From IMG/VR virus record IMGVR_UViG_3300042374_001687, positions 1 through 64,000 of that record: a stretch of 64,000 bases of DNA; one strand, 5' to 3'. Shown here piece after piece: positions 16,005-23,868 of the stretch. Each line of letters starts with the position of its first letter. Position 1 is the first letter of the stretch. A model generated the notes under the pieces. It searched no databases. It saw only the letters and a program-made list of their open reading frames with translations, and was not told the origin of the DNA. The translations under genes were made by a program, and so were the position numbers. This DNA comes from a virus.

Positions 16005-16583
16005 TTAGAGCCAAAAAGTAATCGGGCACCAGGCCCTGTTTGTTGCACGGGCGATGAACAGTCCCCTGTTTACCCAGTTGTTGCAGTTGGTGAAGCAGTT
16101 ATATCTTAGGTTGGATTCATAGAAATCGCCTTTTTGGTAGTAATGCGGCTTCTTTTGTATCTTTTTGCCGCTGTGGGATTCCTTTACATATATTTTGAGT
16201 ATTTCAAGTTGAAGATTGTCCACTTCCATTTCTGTGCTGCCTTGCGGCAGATCGTCCATAAAGTCAATCCTAAGGACTGTTTTATTCAGACCGAAGAAGG
16301 CAAACAGAAAGTCCATGGTCCTGAGTTCAGACCAGCACCTTGTCTCCAAGAATATCTTTCTGTCCCCCCAGCCTATTTTGATGTATTTTCCTTTGGGCTG
16401 GAACTCGCTCTTCCAAAGCGAAGATTCAAAGACATAATCCGAGTGAATCATGTCTTTTGATATATAGAACTTGATTCCTTTGCCCTTCTTGATTTCGCCG
16501 ACCCTTATAAGAGGGAGGGTGAGGCATAAAACAAGATATGTCGCGAATAAAGGCGATAGGTACAACAGCAAAAGAAAATGCAT
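16005..16583 (-). CDS. DUF2459-like membrane protein
   Basis: 192 aa from ATG 16583, 7 bases after the stop of the GP88-like gene. N-terminal membrane span (residues 2-22). The conserved spots of DUF2459 appear in order: an IHSDYVF block, IGWGDRKIFLET-x-CW, AFF, and near the end FYESNLRYNCFTNCNNWVNRGLF. The family lacks a known reaction; the invariant His, Gly-Trp-Gly and Cys-Asn suggest a membrane-bound enzyme. Confidence 0.6.
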   Translation of the reverse strand: MHFLLLLYLSPLFATYLVLCLTLPLIRVGEIKKGKGIKFYISKDMIHSDYVFESSLWKSEFQPKGKYIKIGWGDRKIFLETRCWSELRTMDFLFAFFGLNKTVLRIDFMDDLPQGSTEMEVDNLQLEILKIYVKESHSGKKIQKKPHYYQKGDFYESNLRYNCFTNCNNWVNRGLFIARATNRAWCPITFWL

Positions 16584-16590
16584 ATTCAGA

Positions 16591-17643
16591 CTAGTGTTGA
16601 GTAAGGAGTATCGTCTTGACATCCGGCCTAAATGCTGCGTCGTCGCCGTCGCCCGGGGTCACCACAACATGCCAGCGGGGTGATTCGCCACGGGGAGTAG
16701 ACATCATTTCGGGATATGTCAAAACATCCCCCAACGGCAGCACGAATTTCTTGGCTATTCTTAGCTTCAACTCTTTCTCGTCGTCTATTTTCATCAGATC
16801 TAGATCTGAGAACATTTCGTTCGGCACGACTATGGACAACTTGTGCTTGCTGAAGTCTACTCCTGCCGTCTGTTTCGTATTCGCTCCGCTCGAGAAGGTG
16901 GTCTGGAACTCGGCGTTGTTGGCAACATCCGCCACTTTCGTATAAGCATAACTATCCACATTCCAACCTTCGCTCTTAAGCCTTTTCAAAACATTCTCGG
17001 CGATGCTCTTGTACTTCTTAGTGAAAAAGTCGCCCGAATCGTTCCAGCGAAGTATTACCTTTGGCTTGTATCCGACTTTGGCACCGTGCTCATGGCACTT
17101 GGCCTTGATCTCGGAATACATTTGCTCCTCGTACATGTCCGGATGATTCATCAGATAGTTAAGCCTTCTTGTCATGCTATCGTAGGCTTCGGCGTACTGT
17201 ATGTACCTTCCTCTTCGAGCGTAGCATATTAAGACGCACGCACCGGCTCCCGGGCATGTGTTTATCACGAAAAATTGACCGGAAGATTTGTCATAGACTA
17301 TCCCCCTGAATGCAGGTATGCCTGTTTTGTAGACAAATTCATTTGGCCCGCCGCTTTTGAGTATCTTCTCGTTAGTATTGATGATTGTCTTGGGGGGCTC
17401 TGTTATTCTTTTTGCGAACGCTTCTGCGTCCACCTCGTCTTCTTTTCCAAAGAAGGAAGACTTCGCATGGACAAACGGCATGTTGGGGCTGAACTTCTCT
17501 CTCTTTCCGTAGTCTATCTTGGCGTTTGCCCTGACGGCGTTGAGGTACTTGACTATCTCCTCCGGGTTCTCGCATGTCTTTTGCACATCGGAGAACTCAG
17601 ATTCCCAATCCACTTCGTTATAGAGCCATTCTTTAAATTCCAT
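16591..17643 (-). CDS. GP88-like phage protein with capsid-targeting-like N-terminus
   Basis: 350 aa from ATG 17643, chosen because MEFKEWLYNE matches the shared tag; the longer frame start at 17655 adds only MECT. The middle shows FSPNMPF, NTCPGAGACVLICYARRGRY and VILRWNDSGDFF, characteristic of the GP88 family (mycobacteriophage L5 gene 88 type), which has a Cys-rich core (CPGAGAC-x3-CYA). Biochemical function unknown; the Cys pattern could bind metal. First gene of the minus-strand run to 13224. Confidence 0.7.
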   Translation of the reverse strand: MEFKEWLYNEVDWESEFSDVQKTCENPEEIVKYLNAVRANAKIDYGKREKFSPNMPFVHAKSSFFGKEDEVDAEAFAKRITEPPKTIINTNEKILKSGGPNEFVYKTGIPAFRGIVYDKSSGQFFVINTCPGAGACVLICYARRGRYIQYAEAYDSMTRRLNYLMNHPDMYEEQMYSEIKAKCHEHGAKVGYKPKVILRWNDSGDFFTKKYKSIAENVLKRLKSEGWNVDSYAYTKVADVANNAEFQTTFSSGANTKQTAGVDFSKHKLSIVVPNEMFSDLDLMKIDDEKELKLRIAKKFVLPLGDVLTYPEMMSTPRGESPRWHVVVTPGDGDDAAFRPDVKTILLTQH

Positions 17644-17711
17644 GGTGCATTCCATCCTTTTATTCCGCTGACTCTATTAGAAGTAAAGAGCCGCTGTCGT
17701 TTGAACAACTG

Positions 17712-17717
17712 TATATA
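17712..17717 (+). promoter_or_regulatory. TATATA box 8 nt upstream of the ATG at 17726
   Basis: CTGTATATATTTGGGTAATG: box, 8 bases, start codon, with no clear Shine-Dalgarno at proper spacing. Lies in the divergent gap with the GP88-like gene. Confidence 0.4.
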
Positions 17718-17725
17718 TTTGGGTA

Positions 17726-18487
17726 ATGTTGAAAATGCACGAAGTTTACAAGCACGGGTACAGCACGCTTCCCAACCTGCGAAAACTCCGACCCGAGGAG
17801 GTTTTTGAAAGAGACAATTCGGAATCCAGGTCTATTCAGCAAGAGAAAGCCGAGGCCCTACAGAACCAAAAATGCTTCATGGAACATAAAAACGACCCGA
17901 GTTTTTACGAAATATGCGAAGAATGGATATTGAAAAACTATCCCAGAACATTGAAAGGCAATGGCTATCTGGAAATCGTCAGAGAGGCGGACGAGGATTT
18001 TCTAATCCACAGGGTTGATGGAGACAAGGACTGGCTAAGTAGTGCCCATGTCTGCTTCCCAAGCCATTGGAGGCCTGAGGAAAAGATAGGGGCCTCATTC
18101 GACAAAATTCACGAAAATGTACCTATGAACTTGAAGAACAGCCCAAAGTTGGTGAATGCGATAGTTCACGGCGGCATGTTTGAAAGGTTCGTCTGGAGTG
18201 TTGTCTATGACAACCGATATAACTTTCACCCAAGACTACCTCACAGCAAGTTCAACAAAGAATATCCAAGGGTCTTCGTCAAGGTTGAAAGGCAAGTTAC
18301 TGTCGGATTTCCGCAAAAGAACTTTTGTCTTTTTGTGCTGCGTCAGTATTTGATTCAAGAAGAGTATTTGGACAAGGAGGCCTTGGCCGGCTCCATAGAA
18401 GCGATGACTCTTGAGCAAAAGAAGTACAAGGGTCTTGAGAACAGCGAGGACTTGATGCTTTATCTCAGAAGCGGAACCTCATATTGA
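17726..18487 (+). CDS. HODM-like haem-dependent oxidative N-demethylase family protein
   Basis: 253 aa. Residues about 88-135 read EDFLIHRVDGDKDWL, HVCFPSHW, KIGASFDKIHENVPM, then RFVWSVVYDNRYNFHP. This is the conserved core of the DUF3445/HODM alpha-subunit-like family, which binds haem and oxidatively demethylates amines such as dimethylamine. The length is shorter than the usual 300 or so aa. No other demethylase subunits are near. Met4 is an alternative start. An unusual gene for a phage; whether it keeps catalysis is unknown. Confidence 0.7.
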   Translation: MLKMHEVYKHGYSTLPNLRKLRPEEVFERDNSESRSIQQEKAEALQNQKCFMEHKNDPSFYEICEEWILKNYPRTLKGNGYLEIVREADEDFLIHRVDGDKDWLSSAHVCFPSHWRPEEKIGASFDKIHENVPMNLKNSPKLVNAIVHGGMFERFVWSVVYDNRYNFHPRLPHSKFNKEYPRVFVKVERQVTVGFPQKNFCLFVLRQYLIQEEYLDKEALAGSIEAMTLEQKKYKGLENSEDLMLYLRSGTSY

Positions 18488-18526
18488 TTATTGCTTGATT
18501 TAATGTTAAATTGTTAGGAACACATC

Positions 18527-19714
18527 ATGTTTGATTTGACTTTGTGCGTCCTCGCCACATCTAAAAACGAAAAGGCTCTCCGTCAGTTCATTGAAATAGG
18601 AAGAACGAAAAGTTCAAGGAAAATAAAGACAGTTTTCTTGGCGGACATCAACGACGAGAAGCCAGAATTCGTTCTAGATGATTGGGAGGCGATGGACTGC
18701 CCCTTGAGTTGCAGATTCGCCAACTATCTCTGTTCATCAAAGATTGATTCAAAGTGGCTCTTGCAAGTTGACGACGACTCTTGCACCGATCTGGATAGAA
18801 CTTTGGATGTAATAAATGGATTATATGACCACCAAGATCCGGTGATAATCGCAGGCTCAAGTATTTATCTAATCGGATCTGGCGAAAACAGAACGCACAT
18901 GTCCGTGTTCATGGAGGACAATATAAAGGAAGTGCTGCACGAAATGGGCGTGAAACACTTGTTCCCCGGGGTTGAGGATCCCAACAAATTTGATCTTATG
19001 CCGCACTTCAGGCACTCGTGGGAATCCAGCATGATTTCCTCGGCCGGAGCCAGAAAAATATCAATGTGCGAAAGTGCGAGGGAATTTCTAAGGTGCTGCC
19101 ATTCAAAGCCTCCTTTTTATGGTGACCAAGTGCCCTATGTGGCTGCTAAACTTTCCAAGGTTCCCGTTTCCGAATGCTCTATATTCTGCCCATTTCCGAT
19201 TGCGGCTAGATACACTGGCATAAACAGAAACGGAATTTACACGCATATACACCATGTCGTGGACTATTGGGACGAGCTGGACAATTTCAAGAAAATTCTT
19301 GCGTCAGGGGCAATTTTTGATAATGAAAAAGAGGCGGGCGAATCGCTAAGGAATTCGTCAATAGATGATGGACACTGGTATCTGACGGAGCTCAAGAACG
19401 GCCAGAAAGTAATTTTGGACATAATGAAGACCAAATCCGACGGTTCGGTAGAGTTTCAAAATAGAAACAATGCAAGATGGCTTCAGAATGGATCCTCTAT
19501 CTTTCTTGGGGAAAATGACGGGGGATGGGGGGTGGAGTTTGCCAAGATCGGCGAGGGCTTATACGAGAGCAATCATTCCGAATCCAATTATTTCATGGAG
19601 AGGATGGATGTGATATCGCTGATAGGGTTGGTGGGCAACAAGAGGAAGCTTCAGCGCGAAGGAAATACAAATTCGCCCTTCGGCAGCATAACGCCGGGAG
19701 GAAGACACCAATAA
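18527..19714 (+). CDS. GT-A glycosyltransferase with DDD motif and C-terminal extension
   Basis: 395 aa. Residues 75-90 contain KWLLQVDDDSCTD, the Asp82-84 metal site of Fringe-like/GT-A transferases, after a Rossmann-like start (LTLCVLATSKNEKAL). FYGDQVPYVAA near residue 205 fits the catalytic acidic block. A roughly 130-residue C-terminal domain contains WYLTELKNGQKVILDI and NNARWLQNGSSIFL and may be a separate beta domain. Its last 64 bases overlap the convergent secreted-protein gene. Confidence 0.65.
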   Translation: MFDLTLCVLATSKNEKALRQFIEIGRTKSSRKIKTVFLADINDEKPEFVLDDWEAMDCPLSCRFANYLCSSKIDSKWLLQVDDDSCTDLDRTLDVINGLYDHQDPVIIAGSSIYLIGSGENRTHMSVFMEDNIKEVLHEMGVKHLFPGVEDPNKFDLMPHFRHSWESSMISSAGARKISMCESAREFLRCCHSKPPFYGDQVPYVAAKLSKVPVSECSIFCPFPIAARYTGINRNGIYTHIHHVVDYWDELDNFKKILASGAIFDNEKEAGESLRNSSIDDGHWYLTELKNGQKVILDIMKTKSDGSVEFQNRNNARWLQNGSSIFLGENDGGWGVEFAKIGEGLYESNHSESNYFMERMDVISLIGLVGNKRKLQREGNTNSPFGSITPGGRHQ

Positions 19715-20340
19715 TCCCAGTCATTGCTTTTCAAGTCGGAGGTTTGATACATGAGATCTTGAAATTCCATGTTCAATCTTGTTCTTTCAATAATATTCTT
19801 GATCTCCTCCTTGCTCCTTCCGTCTCTAAGTTCTTTTCTTACATATTTTTTCATGGCCAAGGAGCACACTAAGGGATCCCTCCAGAATGTGTCGAATAAA
19901 TTGAAGTAAAGTTGCTTGCACTGGTCGGCAACCGTTGTGGCCGGTGGCTGTTTGACATCGCAGTAAAGTTCTGCCGCGATATCTATTTTGCACTTTATTT
20001 CGCACACGCTAAATTTTTCGGAATAGATTATGTCGTAGCCCTTGGGGAATCTTAGTTCCGGCTCCAGGAACCATATAGATGGCATTTCGCCTTCTATGTC
20101 AATATGCATGTACTCTTCATAGAGTTCCCTTGATTTCAGTGCAATTTCTAGGTCTGGGTCGTCAAAGTGCTGCTCAAGGTGAGGAATGGCAGCGTATCCT
20201 GCGTTTCTTATGCAACGTGCAGAATTTTCTCTTTCAGCATAGGATTTGCTTCCGAGCTTGGAAATCAAAACATTAATTTCTTCGGCATTTGAAGAGCCGA
20301 ACAGAGTGATGGCTGTTAAAAAGAACAACCATTTAATCAC
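19651..20340 (-). CDS. Exported HEAT-like repeat protein of unknown function
   Basis: 229 aa from GTG 20340, which overlaps the stop of the Cys-rich peptide gene (AAGTGA). Signal peptide MIKWLFFLTAITLFGSSNA then EE. Residues about 22-75 (LISKLGSKSYAERENSARCI, AAIPHLEQHFDD) look like one or two HEAT/armadillo helices. The rest is mixed and Cys-containing, with no family recognised. Coupled to the metallothionein-like gene upstream. Confidence 0.55.
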   Translation of the reverse strand: MIKWLFFLTAITLFGSSNAEEINVLISKLGSKSYAERENSARCIRNAGYAAIPHLEQHFDDPDLEIALKSRELYEEYMHIDIEGEMPSIWFLEPELRFPKGYDIIYSEKFSVCEIKCKIDIAAELYCDVKQPPATTVADQCKQLYFNLFDTFWRDPLVCSLAMKKYVRKELRDGRSKEEIKNIIERTRLNMEFQDLMYQTSDLKSNDWDYWCLPPGVMLPKGEFVFPSR

Positions 20341-20432
20341 TTTTTGCAGGAACATCCCTCGCACTTGCAGTCCTTGCATCTGCATTTCTCGCATTTTCCC
20401 CTTACGCACGGAACGCACTTGCACTTGCACAT
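20337..20432 (-). CDS. 31-residue Cys-rich metallothionein-like peptide
   Basis: ATG 20432 with GGAGG 6 bases upstream encodes 31 aa containing eleven Cys, mostly as C-K-C or C-x2-C (MCKCKCVPCV, KCEKCRCKDCKC, GCSCKK). Very Lys-rich. Composition and spacing resemble metallothioneins or short zinc/copper-binding peptides. It overlaps the next gene (GTG in its stop), so it is co-translated with an exported protein. No signal peptide of its own. Function inferred from composition only. Confidence 0.6.
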   Translation of the reverse strand: MCKCKCVPCVRGKCEKCRCKDCKCEGCSCKK

Positions 20433-20487
20433 GTTGGCCTCCTGTTTTGAAATATTTAGTACGCTCAATAATCAATTTGAAATAGCG

Positions 20488-20493
20488 TATATA
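20488..20493 (+). promoter_or_regulatory. TATATA box 4 nt upstream of the ATG at 20498
   Basis: GTATATAGGATATG. The box is followed by GGAT then ATG; the purines are too close for a normal ribosome site. Confidence 0.35.
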
Positions 20494-20497
20494 GGAT

Positions 20498-20911
20498 ATG
20501 ATTACTTTTGGAAAATTTATGGAAATAGCTGTCAATGCAGACGCTATGAATCTGATCAAGCCACAGGCTGGGTCGTTGAGGTCTTCTTCCAAAATCAAGC
20601 CGGATGAAAGTGGTTTCAGCATAATACCCATAAGGCTTGGATACTCAACATACAATGTATTTAAAAGGTACATAACTCCCAGGTATGAACTGGCTGGGAA
20701 TCTCTTGAGCCGGCGGGGCGAAAGCGTTGATTTTGTCACCGTTAAGGCATCGAACGAGGAGCTCGCAAACTTGAAAGAGCTCGCGGAGCATATTATTAAA
20801 AATCCAAACGGCGGCCAATTCGGGTGGAAGGAGGGCGAGGTCAGGACGGCCCAGGCCACAATAAAGGCGATAGAGGATTCAATGTTGGCATCAGCCGGAT
20901 CTAGAACTTAA
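20498..20911 (+). CDS. Uncharacterised protein with capsid-targeting-like N-terminus
   Basis: 137 aa. MITFGKFMEIA fits the shared tag (F4, F7, M8, E9). The remainder is basic, with SIIPIRLGY and ELAGNLLSRRGE, and ends in a helical segment (EELANLKELAEHII). No family recognised. It runs convergent to the methyltransferase gene with an 11-bp overlap. Candidate head-packaged protein. Confidence 0.55.
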   Translation: MITFGKFMEIAVNADAMNLIKPQAGSLRSSSKIKPDESGFSIIPIRLGYSTYNVFKRYITPRYELAGNLLSRRGESVDFVTVKASNEELANLKELAEHIIKNPNGGQFGWKEGEVRTAQATIKAIEDSMLASAGSRT

Positions 20912-21935
20912 TCTGCTTAAACAAGGCCTCCAGCACAGGAACGGCTATACTATTTCCTGCGACATGGTAGAAGAAGGTTGGTTTGATTTTTTTGCTAAAC
21001 ATGTGTTCTTTGGCCTTCTGATAGTCCTCGTCACTGAAACCCATCAGAAGCATGGACTCCTTGGGGGACATGAGCCTCACATTATCAATGTTGAATCCAA
21101 ATTTCTTTTTTCTAATTTGTTCTATAGACAAATTTTTGGAGTTTTCTCTGAGGGGGTAGTTGTCTTCCAACTCGGAGCAATACAGAACAGCTCCGAAGTT
21201 TCCCGGGTGGCTCCCTTGCGTGGTGAGGGCGTGAACTGAACTGTTCTTCCCATATATCCTATTCGTACTGTTTGTGGACTGGGTGTTGTTTATCGTCTTC
21301 CATATTCTTAGCGCCATGTCCTCGCAACCGAAATAAAGGGTTTTTCCAAACTCCTTCTTGACCTCATCCTCAGACGTCATGAACTCAGCCAGCCGAGATT
21401 TCTTAGACGACTCTGGGAATTTAAATTCCTCATCCAACGACGATACGACAAAGACTCGCTCTCTCTTTTGGGGAAGCCCGAAGTCTTCCGCGTTCACAAC
21501 CTTCCAAGAATTCTTGTAGCCCAGGGACTGCAAGGTTCCCAGCCACAACTTGAAATTGCTCAAATGCTTTGGGGAAGCAAGCTGCTTCACATTCTCAAGC
21601 ACAAGATTTCTAGGAAGGATCTTTGAAGAACGAAGCAGTCTTTCGACTTCCCACAGAAGGCTAGATCTCGTTCCGGAGTCCTTTTTCAATCCCTTTCTGT
21701 TTCCGAGTATTGATAAGTCTTGGCATGGGAATGAGTAGGTCAAAAGATCACACTCGGGCAGTTTCGAAACCTTAGTAATGTCCCCAAGATTTGCCGTCTG
21801 CCCGTGTATGGCCTCATACACGGAATGCGTTCTTTTATCAACCTCGCAAGCGATGGCTTCATGCTGTACGCCGATGTTCCTAAGGGCCTTTGATTGGGCT
21901 CCTATTCCCGAGAACAATTCAATTAATTTTACCAT
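20901..21935 (-). CDS. DNA (cytosine-5) methyltransferase of a restriction-modification pair
   Basis: 344 aa from ATG 21935, inside the end of the upstream nuclease gene (17-bp overlap). Motifs: I LIELFSGIGAQSKAL (residues 4-18), IV SFPCQDLS (Cys71), VI ENV (114-116), VIII QKRERV (156-161), X AGNSIAVPVLEAL near the C-terminus. Not closely similar to the enzyme at 780-1769. The overlap with a PD-(D/E)XK gene argues for a type II system in which this protein protects the site. Confidence 0.92.
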   Translation of the reverse strand: MVKLIELFSGIGAQSKALRNIGVQHEAIACEVDKRTHSVYEAIHGQTANLGDITKVSKLPECDLLTYSFPCQDLSILGNRKGLKKDSGTRSSLLWEVERLLRSSKILPRNLVLENVKQLASPKHLSNFKLWLGTLQSLGYKNSWKVVNAEDFGLPQKRERVFVVSSLDEEFKFPESSKKSRLAEFMTSEDEVKKEFGKTLYFGCEDMALRIWKTINNTQSTNSTNRIYGKNSSVHALTTQGSHPGNFGAVLYCSELEDNYPLRENSKNLSIEQIRKKKFGFNIDNVRLMSPKESMLLMGFSDEDYQKAKEHMFSKKIKPTFFYHVAGNSIAVPVLEALFKQIKF

Positions 21936-22653
21936 TCTTTTGATAATCGCACAATTCGTGAAGGTTATATAAATTGACAATCTCTTTAGATGGAATCTTT
22001 ATGTCGCCGCGCATGAAGAGCCATCCCGACCTTATCTTGTGAACGCCTGAGGCTTTCAAGGTAGCGGAGTTAGTAATCTTGGATCCTTCCTTCACTGGTT
22101 TTTTTGAGACATTCCAGTCCGAACTGTTAAGCGAATTGGTAAAGAAGGCTCCTATGATTTCCGGAATGCCGTCGTCATGCCTCCATTGAACAGTCAAGAT
22201 TGTCGTTGTCTGGTCATGGTGCGAGGAGGGCTTGACCTTTGTAAATTCGCCCTTTTCAGTAAGGCACGCCTTGGTATCAAAACCCCCTCGGAAAATATCC
22301 TTGGTCGGTTCGGAAAACCAAGACGAACTTTCTTCGACGATTGGTATAAAGTCAGGACTCCCGGATTCATGTGGGTTTTTCCCTAGTCTTCCATTCAAAA
22401 GAAGCGAATAACTTCTCCCCAAGCATTCTCCAACCGCACCGCTGAGATTTTTCTTTGGAATGTTGGCGAGGAGACTTATCGGACGATCCTTGTTGAAATT
22501 GACCTCTTTCTTGATCTCAGAATTCGCCAGTTTTGCTGCGTCGATCAATATGTTTATGTCTATAACCCAAGTTTCGTCGTTGTTATCTGCGTAATATGCA
22601 AGATCTTGAGTCGTAAGGTTTTTATTTGTTATATATTTATGGCCGTCTTCCAT
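21919..22653 (-). CDS. Type II restriction endonuclease-like PD-(D/E)XK protein
   Basis: 244 aa. Helix Glu76 in GAVGECLGRSY, then GSPDFIPI (Pro100-Asp101) and, 24 residues on, GGFDTKACL (Asp126-x-Lys128): the full E...PD...DxK layout of a PD-(D/E)XK restriction enzyme. The C-terminal half includes HKIRSGWLFMRG. Its 3' end overlaps the methyltransferase start, the usual R-M operon form. Probable role: restriction of competing DNA or host genome cleavage. Recognition site unknown. Confidence 0.75.
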   Translation of the reverse strand: MEDGHKYITNKNLTTQDLAYYADNNDETWVIDINILIDAAKLANSEIKKEVNFNKDRPISLLANIPKKNLSGAVGECLGRSYSLLLNGRLGKNPHESGSPDFIPIVEESSSWFSEPTKDIFRGGFDTKACLTEKGEFTKVKPSSHHDQTTTILTVQWRHDDGIPEIIGAFFTNSLNSSDWNVSKKPVKEGSKITNSATLKASGVHKIRSGWLFMRGDIKIPSKEIVNLYNLHELCDYQKNGKIN

Positions 22654-22744
22654 CTCTGTAGTAATCTTTCGTTCATGAGAGGCCTTAAAATAATAGATTA
22701 CTATAGATAAAGCAATACCAGTTTTTCGTTACTATGCTAGATTT

Positions 22745-23206
22745 ATGAATCTAAGAGAAATGACCTCCATTTTGGAGGAGAATCCGCTTCGTAAGGTCGA
22801 GTTTGTAATAAACAGCGAGAGGGTTCCTGGGCACTTCCACATAACCGAGGTGGGAAGAGTCTCCAAAATTTTTATAGATTGTGGCGGCAAGAGGAGGGAT
22901 TCTTTAAAATGCGTCTTGCAGGTTTGGGTCGCGGATGATATAAATCACAAAATAGACGCAAGCAAGATGATGAAAATTTTACAATTTTCAGACAATATTT
23001 TTGAAAAATGGGAAAATCCGGAAGTCCAAGTAGAGTACGAAAAGGGCGTCGTTTCGCAATATCCCGTGAACGGGTTTGACATATCAAAGGATGAAATAAG
23101 GTTCCATTTGGGCTTCACACATACTGCTTGTCTAGCACCCGAGAAATGCGGTGGTGGATGTTCGCCTACAAACATTGTGGATCTTAGGAGGGGAGATGGT
23201 CGATAG
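22745..23206 (+). CDS. DUF6428-like protein
   Basis: 153 aa. VPGHFHITEVGRVSKIFIDCGG (residues about 27-48), LQVWVADDINHKI and near the end THTACLAPEKCGGGC match the conserved blocks of DUF6428, known from bacteria such as Bacteroidetes; function unknown. Conserved His/Cys residues suggest metal or thiol chemistry. First gene of a plus-strand operon of very short overlaps running to 24826. Confidence 0.6.
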   Translation: MNLREMTSILEENPLRKVEFVINSERVPGHFHITEVGRVSKIFIDCGGKRRDSLKCVLQVWVADDINHKIDASKMMKILQFSDNIFEKWENPEVQVEYEKGVVSQYPVNGFDISKDEIRFHLGFTHTACLAPEKCGGGCSPTNIVDLRRGDGR

Positions 23207-23291
23207 AGAAAAATTCATTCCCTTCAAGCCTCTGATAATTTTTGTATTTGCTATGTTTTTGCTATTTCTTCTGATGGAGATCTTGAAGTGA
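23196..23291 (+). CDS. 31-residue single-pass membrane peptide
   Basis: ATG 23196 lies inside the end of the DUF6428-like gene with a strong GGAGG upstream. MVDREKFIPFKP is followed by a membrane span (LIIFVFAMFLLFLLMEIL). The stop overlaps the next start (GTGA). Its position between overlapping genes and its ribosome site support a real product; role unknown. Confidence 0.6.
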   Translation: MVDREKFIPFKPLIIFVFAMFLLFLLMEILK

Positions 23292-23713
23292 AGGTCGTAT
23301 TTCTTGATGTAGACGGGGTCTTGAACAACTACAGCCTTTTGTACAACTATGGTTATGACTACATAGATGAAGATGTGGTTGACCTTTTGGGCCAGATAGT
23401 TAGAGAGACCGGATCCGAAATAGTTCTGACTTCCACATGGAGATTAGAAAACTACAGCAAGAAAATCGTTGAGGAAGCCCTAATTAGAAAGAAAATGACA
23501 CTTTTAGACTCCACAATCAGCATCAAGGGGAAAAAGAGGGCGGAAGAAATAAAAGAATGGCTGGGGCGGCACAAGGTCAAGAAGTACGCGATAATAGATG
23601 ACACAGAGGATGCCGGGGTTGGTTTTGGAAAGAATTTTTTCCAAACTGACGCTGAAATAGGTTTAACCGGAGATCTGGCGAGAAAAATAATAAAACACTT
23701 GGGGGCATCTTGA
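23288..23713 (+). CDS. HAD-family phosphatase
   Basis: 141 aa, GTG start overlapping the previous stop. Motif I FLDVDGVLN (nucleophile Asp and acid/base Asp), motif II LTSTWRL (Ser/Thr), basic motif III around KGKKRAEEIKEW, and motif IV IIDDTED. The short HAD form without a large cap resembles the HAD domains of phage and RNA-repair proteins. Substrate unknown, perhaps a nucleotide or a terminal phosphate. Confidence 0.8.
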   Translation: MKVVFLDVDGVLNNYSLLYNYGYDYIDEDVVDLLGQIVRETGSEIVLTSTWRLENYSKKIVEEALIRKKMTLLDSTISIKGKKRAEEIKEWLGRHKVKKYAIIDDTEDAGVGFGKNFFQTDAEIGLTGDLARKIIKHLGAS

Positions 23714-23868
23714 AAAACACGGGCGTGAAGATCAAAGTCAACGATGGGGGCGATCACGGCTACCTCCTGCGGAGGCTCAATGCGGATGCGTACGAGGTTT
23801 GGCTAGAGCAGAAGGGCATTTTGGTTGTTCTTTCTCCGAAAGAATTCGTGGAGGTTGAAAATGAATAA
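23710..23868 (+). CDS. 52-residue uncharacterised protein
   Basis: TTG start overlapping the HAD gene stop (TTGA); ends in TAA at 23868 after the next ATG (23861). Contains KIKVNDGGDHGYLLRRLNAD and VVLSPKEFVEVE, a compact alpha/beta composition. No family recognised. The reading frame exactly bridges two genes in an operon of overlaps, which supports it. Confidence 0.45.
   Translation: MKNTGVKIKVNDGGDHGYLLRRLNADAYEVWLEQKGILVVLSPKEFVEVENE

Noticed and set aside
19651-20859. A 402-residue reading of the exported HEAT-like protein
   Set aside because: The longer frame would run through the Cys-rich gene and the opposite-strand gene at 20498; the GTG at 20340 starts a clean signal peptide.
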